From Eubacterium sp. (GTDB lineage: Bacteria; Bacillota; Clostridia; Oscillospirales; Acutalibacteraceae), in the NCBI GenBank assembly GCA_029050995.1, contig JAIDLO010000197.1:1-7570 (forward strand): DNA of 7,570 bases, given 5' to 3'. Positions 1-5,949 of this stretch are shown in pieces. Made by a program: the position numbers and the translations under genes. The notes under the pieces were generated by a model. The model was given only the letters and a program-made list of their open reading frames with translations, was not told the origin of the DNA and ran no database searches. The first letter of the stretch is position 1; the number at the start of each line of letters is the position of its first letter.

Positions 1-593
1 CCGCCGCTTTCGATATAAACATTTTTATTTTGTGCAAGTTTAATCTGCTCTTTCCAGCCGTTTGTGGTTACCATACCGAAATGCCCGATCGCAATTTTTA
101 AATCGGGAAGCTGCTCGATTATTTCACGAAGTGATGCAGTCTGCAAATCGCCGTCTGCAAGATCAATAGAAACAAACTTGTTGTTTTTATATGCCTGTTC
201 AAACACAGAATAATGCTTTGTTAAATCCTGCGTGGGCAGTCTGCCTGCGCAGATTTTTATGCCGTCAAAGCCGTCAAGCCTGTACGGCTTGTTTTCCTCA
301 TAAAGACTGCATATTTTCAGACGCTCGGGATATTTCTCTTTTGCGGACAAAAGATACTCGTCCTGATTGCCGTCTATTTCCTCCTGCGTCATAACTGCGG
401 CGTTTACACCTGCATAATCCATATTGGATATAAGCATTTCAGCGGTATTTTCGCCATTCAGCATATAAGGCGGCATCATTTGTCTGATTTCACCGCCGAA
501 ATTGCTTCTTCCGTTTTCAAGAGCATAAACGGGTTTTCCGTCAACTCTGCCGTTCTGCATTTTCCATAAATGCGTATGCGCATCAATAATCAT
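1..593 (-). CDS. Amidohydrolase-family protein, candidate aldonolactonase (3' end cut by window edge)
   Basis: The first 197 codons are present and the gene runs off the left edge, so the C-terminus is missing. The N-terminus MIIDAHTHLW carries the D-x-H-x-H metal motif of amidohydrolase-superfamily TIM barrels (His6, His8). A later IGHFGM motif supplies the His (about residue 171) expected at a following barrel strand. No signal peptide is seen, so it should be cytoplasmic. The ATG lies in a 4-nt ATGA overlap with the uxaA stop and has GGAG 7 nt upstream, which fixes the start and suggests translational coupling. Members of this superfamily include sugar lactonases acting on L-fucono-, L-rhamnono- and L-galactonolactones. 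Between a sugar dehydrogenase and an aldonate dehydrogenase in the same operon, a lactonase giving L-galactonate is the best inference. A decarboxylase or another hydrolase of the amidohydrolase-2 group cannot be excluded, because the C-terminal metal-ligand Asp region is outside the window. Confidence 0.85.
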   Translation of the reverse strand, partial: MIIDAHTHLWKMQNGRVDGKPVYALENGRSNFGGEIRQMMPPYMLNGENTAEMLISNMDYAGVNAAVMTQEEIDGNQDEYLLSAKEKYPERLKICSLYEENKPYRLDGFDGIKICAGRLPTQDLTKHYSVFEQAYKNNKFVSIDLADGDLQTASLREIIEQLPDLKIAIGHFGMVTTNGWKEQIKLAQNKNVYIESG

Positions 594-1963
594 AGAGTAA
601 CTCCGTCTTTAAATATGGCTATTTCACGATAGCCGTTTTCTTCGTTTTTCGTTTCTTTTCCGTTTGCTGTTTCCATAATCAGCTTCAGCAAATCTTCGTC
701 ACAATCTGTATCAAGGCATCTGCCTGCATCAAAATCAATCCAATTTGCTTTTCTTTCTGCAATGGCTGTATTGGTAGCAACCTTAATTGTCGGAACAGGC
801 GCACCGAGCGGTGTACCTCTGCCCGTTGTAAACAGAATCATATGACAACCGACAGCCGTTAAATTTGTTATTGCAACAATATCGTTGCCCGGTCCGTTGA
901 GCAGATTCAGCCCTGCTGTTTCGGCAAAATCGCCGTAATCAAGAACAGCCGTTACAGGTGCTTTACCGCCTTTCTGCACACAGCCGATTGACTTTTCCTC
1001 AAGCGTTGTTATACCGCCTTCCTTATTGCCCGGAGAGGGGTTTTCGCTTACAGGCTGATTGTGGCTGATAAAATATTTTTTATAGCCGTTTATCATCATA
1101 ACGGCTTTGTCAAACACTTTTTTGTCAATACATCTGTTCATCAAAAGCTGCTCTGCACCGAACATTTCAGGTACTTCGGTAAGCACTGCCGTACCATTCA
1201 TTGAAACCAGCTTATCCGTAATTCTGCCAACCAGCGGATTGGCTGTAATGCCGGACAAGCCGTCACTACCGCCGCATTTAAGACCGACTTTCAGCTTGGA
1301 AATCGGCACATCCGTTCTTATATCTTTATCAGCTTGCTTTTGAAGCTTGGATATAATCTTCACTCCCTCGGCAATTTCATCGTCACAATCCTGACAATTC
1401 AGAAATTTTACTCTTTCCTCGTCATAATCGCCGAGTATCTTTTTCAGTTCTGCTATGTTGTTGTTCTCACAGCCTAAACCTAAAACAAGCACACCGCCTG
1501 TATTTGGATGCTTGATTAAACCGCATAAAATCTGCTGTGTATGCAGATTATCATCGCCAAGCTGGCTGCATCCATAGGGATGCGTAAAGCAGAATGCACC
1601 TGTTTTGTCAGCAAGCTTCTGTGCAATTTTATTAACACAGCCTACAGTATTTACAATCCAGATATCATTTCTGATTCCGATATCGCCGTTTTTACGAACA
1701 TAGGCAGAAATCGTTAAAGGTTCTTCTGCTTCTGTTTCAATTGATTCAGGCGTATATGTATATTCAAGCTCGCCCGATAATGCAGTTTTAAGATTATGCG
1801 AGTGAATATGCTCTCCTTCTTTAATATCCTTGCTTGCAATACCGATCGGGTAACCGTATTTGATTACCTTTTCGCCCTTTGCAATATTCTTTATAGCGTA
1901 TTTATGACCGTTATCCAGGGATACTCTTACATTATCATTTTTATTGATTACAACAAAGCCCAT
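590..1963 (-). CDS. uxaA: Altronate dehydratase UxaA
   Basis: This 457-residue protein is expected to dehydrate D-altronate to 2-keto-3-deoxy-D-gluconate in the cytoplasm. It is a full-length two-part UxaA. An N-terminal SAF-like domain (about residues 8-80, including IAKGEKV and ASKDIKEGEHIHSHN) is followed by the altronate/galactarate dehydratase core. Recognisable core motifs are RKNGDIGIRN (90-99), NTVGC (105-109), HPYGCSQLGDD (128-138), LGLGCENN (161-168), LKCGGSDGLSG (228-238), PEMFGAEQL (265-273) and TTGRGTPLGAP (379-389). Conserved cysteines 109, 132, 165 and 230 are candidate metal ligands, since the family is iron-dependent. The length is slightly below the roughly 495 residues of E. 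coli UxaA. The start overlaps the end of uxaB by 16 nt and has AGAGG 7 nt upstream inside uxaB. Galactarate or another aldarate/aldonate is a possible alternative substrate, but the uxaB neighbour favours altronate. Confidence 0.93.
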   Translation of the reverse strand: MGFVVINKNDNVRVSLDNGHKYAIKNIAKGEKVIKYGYPIGIASKDIKEGEHIHSHNLKTALSGELEYTYTPESIETEAEEPLTISAYVRKNGDIGIRNDIWIVNTVGCVNKIAQKLADKTGAFCFTHPYGCSQLGDDNLHTQQILCGLIKHPNTGGVLVLGLGCENNNIAELKKILGDYDEERVKFLNCQDCDDEIAEGVKIISKLQKQADKDIRTDVPISKLKVGLKCGGSDGLSGITANPLVGRITDKLVSMNGTAVLTEVPEMFGAEQLLMNRCIDKKVFDKAVMMINGYKKYFISHNQPVSENPSPGNKEGGITTLEEKSIGCVQKGGKAPVTAVLDYGDFAETAGLNLLNGPGNDIVAITNLTAVGCHMILFTTGRGTPLGAPVPTIKVATNTAIAERKANWIDFDAGRCLDTDCDEDLLKLIMETANGKETKNEENGYREIAIFKDGVTL

Positions 1964-3261
1964 TCGATTGCCTCTCTGATTCCTACGCTGTGTATTTTAT
2001 CTAAGCTGTCTTCAACAAGATCAAGCATATCAGATAAATCACATCCCCACAAATCTGCATTTGAAAGGATTGCCTGAACATCATTTTCTTTTATGAATTC
2101 AATTAAGCTTTCATTATCCTGCGGTGTGCAGTTTTTATAGTATTCGATAAGGCAGGCTAATGAAAATACAAGCGTTTTCGGATAACTGCCGTTTTTGTTT
2201 TTATAATCAAGAATGGTCGGCAGAACACGAACAGCAAATTTGCTTACGGAATTCAGAGAAATAGACTTTAACAGATGCTTGATATACGGATTTGCAAAGC
2301 GTTCAAGAACGGCATTTGCAAAGGCAATATTATCATCGTTTTCGCCGAGTACAGGGATAATGTATTTGAATAAATTCTCTTGTAAAAATTTGTTGATCAG
2401 CTCGTCATTCAGACATTTGCCGACTGTTTCAATACCGCAGAGCATTGCTGGGAACACCATTGATGTATGTGCACCATTGAGCACACGCACCTTGCGTTTT
2501 TTATATGGGGAAACATCATCTGTCCATACAACATTGAAGCCGGCTTTCTGGAGCGGAAGCTCGCTTTCAAAATTGCCCTCAATAACCCAAAGATGAAAAA
2601 TCTCCGCTGTATCAAGCAGTGCGTCATCCGGGCATAATTCGTCTGCCTCGTCCTTTGGATAGCCTGTAACAATTCTGTCTACAAGTGTGTTGCAGAATTT
2701 GTTTTCTTCGATTATCCAATTGCAGAAATCCTCGCCGAGTTCCCATTGCTGTGCATATTTTAATACACATTGCTGAAGCTCTTTTCCGTTATTGTCAATC
2801 AGCTCACAGGCTAGAACAACAAAGCCGTTCAAGCCTGATTTATATCTTTCATAAAGTAATTGTGTTAATTTTGCAGGAAATGATTTTGCAGGCTTATCCT
2901 CAAATTTATTGTCAGCCACATATTCTATGCCTGCTTCTGTCGTATTTGAAATAATAAATCTGAAATCAGGGTTGTGCGCAAGTGTAAGATAAGCGTCAAA
3001 ATCTGCATATGGATTTATTGCACGGCTTATGGATTGAATCTCTGTATGCTCGCAGACTTCTTTACTGTTTTCAATACCGCGAAGATAGAGATTATAAATA
3101 CAATTCTGCTGATTTAATAATTCAACAGTTTTTGAATTTGTTGGAGATACAACAGCAATTTTGCCGTCATACAAGCCTTGCTTATTCATTTCATCAACAA
3201 AACAATCGGCAAAGCCGCGCAGAAAATTACCTGTACCAAATTGAATTATAGTTTCTTTCAT
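1948..3261 (-). CDS. uxaB: Tagaturonate reductase (altronate oxidoreductase) UxaB
   Basis: This 437-residue enzyme should reduce D-tagaturonate to D-altronate with NADH. It belongs to the polyol-specific long-chain (mannitol dehydrogenase) family. The N-terminus IIQFGTGNFLRGF (residues 5-17) is the nucleotide-binding motif in its UxaB form; fructuronate reductase UxuB normally has a LGCGAFHRAH-like variant instead. Further family motifs are SNTTEAG (105-111), CELIDNNG (152-159) and VDRIVTG (194-200). The catalytic block KVRVLNGAHTSM (257-268) shows the K-x4-N-x2-H triad as Lys257, Asn262 and His265. There is no signal peptide or membrane segment. The ATG is 3 nt after the stop of the lgoD-like gene, with AGAGG close upstream. 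The 3' end overlaps uxaA by 16 nt. Pairing with UxaA rather than UxuA supports tagaturonate over fructuronate. Confidence 0.93.
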   Translation of the reverse strand: MKETIIQFGTGNFLRGFADCFVDEMNKQGLYDGKIAVVSPTNSKTVELLNQQNCIYNLYLRGIENSKEVCEHTEIQSISRAINPYADFDAYLTLAHNPDFRFIISNTTEAGIEYVADNKFEDKPAKSFPAKLTQLLYERYKSGLNGFVVLACELIDNNGKELQQCVLKYAQQWELGEDFCNWIIEENKFCNTLVDRIVTGYPKDEADELCPDDALLDTAEIFHLWVIEGNFESELPLQKAGFNVVWTDDVSPYKKRKVRVLNGAHTSMVFPAMLCGIETVGKCLNDELINKFLQENLFKYIIPVLGENDDNIAFANAVLERFANPYIKHLLKSISLNSVSKFAVRVLPTILDYKNKNGSYPKTLVFSLACLIEYYKNCTPQDNESLIEFIKENDVQAILSNADLWGCDLSDMLDLVEDSLDKIHSVGIREAIEWALL

Positions 3262-3264
3262 CTG

Positions 3265-4293
3265 TTATTCCTCTGCATCTGAAAATTTAATAAGGAGCTT
3301 TGCAAGTGAGCCGTCATTATTTACAAGTGCATCAAATGCAGATTTTGCGTCCTCTGCATCGTAAACACCGCTTATCATTTTAAGAGGGTTAACCTTGCCT
3401 GCTTTAACAAGATTGATTAATTCCTCAAAATCCTTTGTAAAGGCATTACGGGAGCCGAAAATATTAAGCTCTTTTTTCAGAATAATGGAATGTAAAAATG
3501 TTGTTTCCTTTTTTCCGTTACCGATCAGAATTATGTTTGCGCCGTGCGCTGCCTGTTCAATGCAGCTTAAAAATGTAACAGGAAGTCCGCAGGCTTCAAC
3601 GCAGACATCAAAGCCATTGCCGTCTGTAAATGCAAGGCATTTTTCATCAAGATTATCTGTTTTGCTGTTGATAATCAAATCAGCGCCGTATTCCTTTGCA
3701 AGATTCAATCTGCTTTCAAGTAAATCTGCAATGGCAACTCTTGCGCCCATTGCTTTTGCTTTGATTAGTGCAAATAAACCGATTGGGCCTGCACCCATAA
3801 TCAAAAGATTATCGCCTTCTTTTACCTCTGCTCTTGATAATGCATGTGCAGAAATGGAGAAAGGCTCAATCAGCGCAAGCTCTTTTGCAGATAAGCCCTT
3901 GCCGTCAATAATACGCGCAACAGGCATTGTAATATATTCCTGAAAGCTGCCGTCACGCTGAACACCCATAGTTTGGTTATCTGTGCAGGCATTTACGATT
4001 CCACGCTTGCAGGAGTAGCATTCTCCGCAGTTAAAGTAAGGATTGCAGGTTACAATATCGCCAGCTTTCAAGCCCTTATCATTTTCGCCGATTTCAACAA
4101 TCTGTGCTGAAAATTCGTGGCCCGGGATTCTCGGATATGTAGTAAACGGCTGATTGCCTGTAAATGATGCAACATCAGCACCGCAGATTCCGCAGTAAAG
4201 CACCTTTAAAAGTGCCTCGCCGTCGTTTGCTGTTGGAATTTCCTTATCAATCAGTTTAATTTCAAATGGATTTGTTATTTCAATTGCTTTCAT
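3265..4293 (-). CDS. lgoD: Zinc-dependent dehydrogenase, LgoD-like (L-galactonate 5-dehydrogenase)
   Basis: This 342-residue medium-chain dehydrogenase/reductase is complete. Catalytic zinc ligands are visible as Cys37 (GICGAD), His59-Glu60 (PGHE) and Glu143 (LIEPFSISAHA). The structural zinc loop has all four cysteines (89, 92, 95, 103). The Rossmann motif is MGAGPIGL (166-173), with Asp190 at the end of the second strand, which favours NAD. Segments GNQPFTTYPRIPGHE, GVQRDGSFQEY and FGSRNAFTKDF resemble the E. coli LgoD (YjjN) group, which oxidises L-galactonate to D-tagaturonate. Its product would be the substrate of UxaB, encoded 3 nt downstream. The start overlaps the previous stop as ATGA and has AGAGG 7 nt upstream. 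Related enzymes include L-gulonate 5-dehydrogenase, L-fuconate dehydrogenase and sorbitol or threonine dehydrogenases. L-gulonate would give fructuronate and would call for UxuA/UxuB, which are not seen. Confidence 0.82.
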   Translation of the reverse strand: MKAIEITNPFEIKLIDKEIPTANDGEALLKVLYCGICGADVASFTGNQPFTTYPRIPGHEFSAQIVEIGENDKGLKAGDIVTCNPYFNCGECYSCKRGIVNACTDNQTMGVQRDGSFQEYITMPVARIIDGKGLSAKELALIEPFSISAHALSRAEVKEGDNLLIMGAGPIGLFALIKAKAMGARVAIADLLESRLNLAKEYGADLIINSKTDNLDEKCLAFTDGNGFDVCVEACGLPVTFLSCIEQAAHGANIILIGNGKKETTFLHSIILKKELNIFGSRNAFTKDFEELINLVKAGKVNPLKMISGVYDAEDAKSAFDALVNNDGSLAKLLIKFSDAEE

Positions 4294-5498
4294 TCGTCTA
4301 CCTCTTCTATATATTTTTTGTTCCAGATAACTGCTGTTTTCAAAGGCGCAGCCTTTGCGTAAATTTTATTTATATATGCATCCATAGGATTGCTTATAAA
4401 TTCGTCTTTATCAATCAGCTCAACAAGCTCATTAAACTTACTGTCGCACAGGATATTTATAGCTTCCTCCATATGCTTCTGCGTAAAGTTGATGGAGGAA
4501 AGAATCGTATGATTTTTAAAGCCGAACGGCATTGTGTCAAAAGTAATTTTCGGGCCAAGCGAAAAGCTGTCATAAATTCCGTTACAGCCGAGAACACCCT
4601 GTTCAAACGCAATTCTATGCTCAACCTCGTTGCCGCTTGTGCCTACAAAAACGCTTGCCGTATTGCCGAAGTATTCTTTGATTTTATCGGCAATTTCGTT
4701 TTCGTTCATATCCGCTACCGAAAGATAATCACAAGCCATATTCTCTTTAACGAAGCGTACCTTTTGGCTGTCCGCACTGCTTCTTGCAACAAAAAGAATT
4801 TTTGCATCTTTATGGTTTCGCCTTATCTGATCGCCAATAAAAAGTCCTGTTGTGCCAAGCCCGTAAATTACAGTACGGTCAAAGGTTTCATTCTTGGCAA
4901 TTTCTCTTGCTTCCTGCTCGGTGCATTTTTCGTGAGCCATAATTACTCTGAAATTCTGTGCCTCGCCGATATCCGTCATACGCTCATGCTGAAAAATAGC
5001 ACAGGCATACGGATCGGAAAAAACAAGCTTTTTTGCAAGCGATAATGGCAGCTTTTCAAGATTTTCATATTTTTCCGGCAGATGAAGAAGCATATCGGGA
5101 TTGAAATAATTTTCATCCGAGAACAAGCCGTCTGCGCCGTCACAGCCATATTCAAAATAGGTTTCATCCTCTGTAAAGCGGGTAGGGTCATAACTGTCGC
5201 CGCCACGAATAAGCACAATTGCAAAGCGGTTTTCACTCGGCACCCAGACTACACCCTCGTGGCCGTTGATCAGTCTTTCTTCGCTTTGCGGGAATTTTGC
5301 AGAAAGGTTACGGCTTTTTCCCATTTTCATCAGCTCAAAATCTGTTCCGCAGAAGCCGCAGAAAACAGGATAAGCAATTATGCCTTCTTTTTCTGTTTCT
5401 CCTCTTAATCGTTTCCTTTTGGGATTGATCAGATTGATTTCGCCGTATTTAATCGGCTCCTTTTCATCATTTACAAAATAAGTTGCATATGTTTTCAA
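4290..5498 (-). CDS. Glucose-dehydrogenase-like MDR sugar dehydrogenase, candidate L-galactose 1-dehydrogenase
   Basis: This 402-residue protein is the first gene of the operon. The N-terminal half has the catalytic zinc region CGFCGTDFE (47-55) and NGHEG (78-82) in the form seen in archaeal-type glucose/aldose 1-dehydrogenases, as are GCDGADGLFSDE and the LHLPE stretch. The four-cysteine structural zinc loop is absent: residues about 98-118 contain no cysteine. The Rossmann motif is YGLGTTGLF (212-220). The second strand ends VARSS with Arg239, which could favour NADP. Residues about 170-208 form an extra segment before the Rossmann fold, including MAHEKCTEQEAREIAKNE. Oxidation of an aldose at C1 to the lactone is inferred. 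L-galactose fits the downstream genes, but L-fucose and D-arabinose share the C2-C4 configuration and are alternatives. The start is TTG, and the gene overlaps the next one as ATGA. Confidence 0.8.
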   Translation of the reverse strand: MKTYATYFVNDEKEPIKYGEINLINPKRKRLRGETEKEGIIAYPVFCGFCGTDFELMKMGKSRNLSAKFPQSEERLINGHEGVVWVPSENRFAIVLIRGGDSYDPTRFTEDETYFEYGCDGADGLFSDENYFNPDMLLHLPEKYENLEKLPLSLAKKLVFSDPYACAIFQHERMTDIGEAQNFRVIMAHEKCTEQEAREIAKNETFDRTVIYGLGTTGLFIGDQIRRNHKDAKILFVARSSADSQKVRFVKENMACDYLSVADMNENEIADKIKEYFGNTASVFVGTSGNEVEHRIAFEQGVLGCNGIYDSFSLGPKITFDTMPFGFKNHTILSSINFTQKHMEEAINILCDSKFNELVELIDKDEFISNPMDAYINKIYAKAAPLKTAVIWNKKYIEEVDE

Positions 5499-5512
5499 GT
5501 CAAATCTCCTTT
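5496..5512 (-). promoter_or_regulatory. Ribosome binding site fixing a TTG start
   Basis: AAAGGAG (5506-5512) sits 7 nt before TTG (5496-5498), an ideal Shine-Dalgarno distance. No in-frame ATG lies nearby that would keep the N-terminal strand of the enzyme; the first nearby ATG, a few bases downstream, is out of frame. TTG is therefore the best start for the first gene of the operon. A non-ATG start at the head of the operon may moderate its translation. Confidence 0.75.
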
Positions 5513-5520
5513 CCTTCAGT

Positions 5521-5577
5521 CAACAGATATATTTATATTTTTAATAATTAAATAGTAACATAGACAAATTAAAAATG
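5521..5577 (-). promoter_or_regulatory. Probable promoter/leader region of the five-gene operon
   Basis: This very AT-rich stretch lies between the dyad and the ribosome binding site. On the minus strand TG-T-TACTAT (5552-5560) looks like an extended -10, but no good -35 box lies 16-18 nt upstream. TTGTCT (5562-5567) followed after 17 nt by TTAAAA (5539-5544) is an alternative pair. The upstream arabinofuranosidase gene has its own terminator, so a promoter is expected here. Which box is used is uncertain. No riboswitch-like structure is seen in this short leader. Confidence 0.4.
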
Positions 5578-5608
5578 ATACGACATTATTTGAATAGTTA
5601 TGTCGCAT
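5578..5608. promoter_or_regulatory. Spaced inverted repeat, candidate operator or hairpin
   Basis: ATACGACAT (5578-5586) and ATGTCGCAT (5600-5608) form a 9-bp dyad separated by 13 bp, identical except at one position. On the minus strand that position can form a G-U pair, so a 9-bp RNA stem is possible. Half-site centres are 22 bp apart, about two helical turns. It sits just upstream of the likely promoter of the sugar-acid operon. A binding site for a dimeric regulator is the favoured inference. A weak hairpin terminator is the alternative, since a T run follows on either strand. Confidence 0.4.
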
Positions 5609-5639
5609 TTTTTAGCCAACCAAGAGTCGAACCCAATAG

Positions 5640-5747
5640 CCTAAAATAATCAGCTTTCCGCACCTAACGCCATTTTTTGCCTTGATATACGGCAGTATAC
5701 CTGCGTCAAAGAAATGACGCTATGCACAAAAATCTGATTATTTTAGG
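5640..5747. repeat. Inner inverted-repeat arm 1 of the MITE-like element
   Basis: CCTAAAATAATCAG (5640-5653) is the perfect 14-bp reverse complement of 5734-5747. The 80-nt interior contains a smaller perfect hairpin, GCGTCA-AAGAAA-TGACGC (5703-5720). It also holds a segment (5668-5705) that recurs inverted in arm 2. Confidence 0.75.
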
Positions 5748-5756
5748 TGCTGTGCA

Positions 5757-5864
5757 GTTTAGCTTTAGCAATTTTGTTCAAAGACAAGGCAAAAAACGCA
5801 GGGATACTTTCCGTATTCCGAGGCTTTTTAACGCAGTATTTGGGCATAAATTGCAAAGCTAAAC
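5757..5864. repeat. Inner inverted-repeat arm 2 of the MITE-like element
   Basis: GTTTAGCTTTAGCAA (5757-5771) pairs with TTGCAAAGCTAAAC (5851-5864) with a single bulged base. The interior stretch 5797-5834 resembles the reverse complement of 5668-5705 in arm 1 (shared CGCAGG, ATACT and CCGTAT blocks). CAAGGCAAAAAA (5785-5796) is a perfect reverse complement of 5673-5684. The two arms are therefore diverged inverted copies of one another. Confidence 0.65.
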
Positions 5865-5900
5865 CTTATTTTGTTCGGCTCTTGTTTGGCTATACAAAAC

Positions 5901-5932
5901 AAAACTGACATCTTCTAAAAAATGTCAGTTTT
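5901..5932 (-). terminator. abfA: Intrinsic terminator of the arabinofuranosidase gene
   Basis: AAAACTGACAT (5901-5911) and ATGTCAGTTTT (5922-5932) make a perfect 11-bp stem with a 10-nt loop, starting 18 nt beyond the stop codon at 5950. T-rich sequence follows on the minus strand (GTTTTGTA) and a longer T run follows on the plus strand, so it could work in both directions. It separates the arabinofuranosidase transcript from the downstream operon. Confidence 0.85.
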
Positions 5933-5949
5933 TTGTTTTTGTATCAAAT

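Larger units (their letters stand above)
5613..5892. mobile_element. MITE-like non-coding element with terminal inverted repeats
   Basis: The ends are inverted copies: TAGCCAACCAAGAGTCGAAC (5613-5632) matches the reverse complement of 5873-5892 at 18 of 20 positions. If the outer TA is a target duplication, the element proper is 5615-5890 flanked by TA on both sides, as in IS630/Tc1-mariner-type MITEs. Inside are two further inverted-repeat arms, 5640-5747 and 5757-5864. The element can thus fold as an outer stem with two branches. No open frame of note lies within it. It occupies most of the gap between the arabinofuranosidase terminator and the operon's control region. Mobility is inferred from structure only; a multi-copy structured intergenic repeat is the close alternative. 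Confidence 0.65.

Noticed and set aside
1948..3261. Fructuronate reductase UxuB or mannitol dehydrogenase
   Set aside because: The N-terminal FGTGNFLRGF motif and the UxaA partner gene fit UxaB; the UxuB/MtlD-type N-terminal motif is absent.
3395..3943. A 182-codon open frame on the plus strand
   Set aside because: It is antisense to the LgoD-like gene, whose zinc and Rossmann motifs are intact, and it has no recognisable domain of its own.
4266..5045. A 259-codon open frame on the plus strand
   Set aside because: It lies antisense to two well-supported dehydrogenase genes, shows no family motifs and has a low-complexity, Phe/Cys-rich composition typical of a shadow frame.
5620..5645. tRNA-like T-arm sequence (GGGTTCGACTC on the minus strand)
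   Set aside because: The would-be T stem pairs only through wobbles, and no anticodon arm or acceptor partner is present. The sequence is better explained as part of the terminal inverted repeat.
5613..5892. CRISPR array
   Set aside because: The repeats are inverted and nested, not regularly spaced direct repeats.
5499..5949. Riboswitch or small protein in the long gap
   Set aside because: Most of the gap is the inverted-repeat element and the leader before the operon is short. No known riboswitch core or start with ribosome binding site and a sensible frame was seen.
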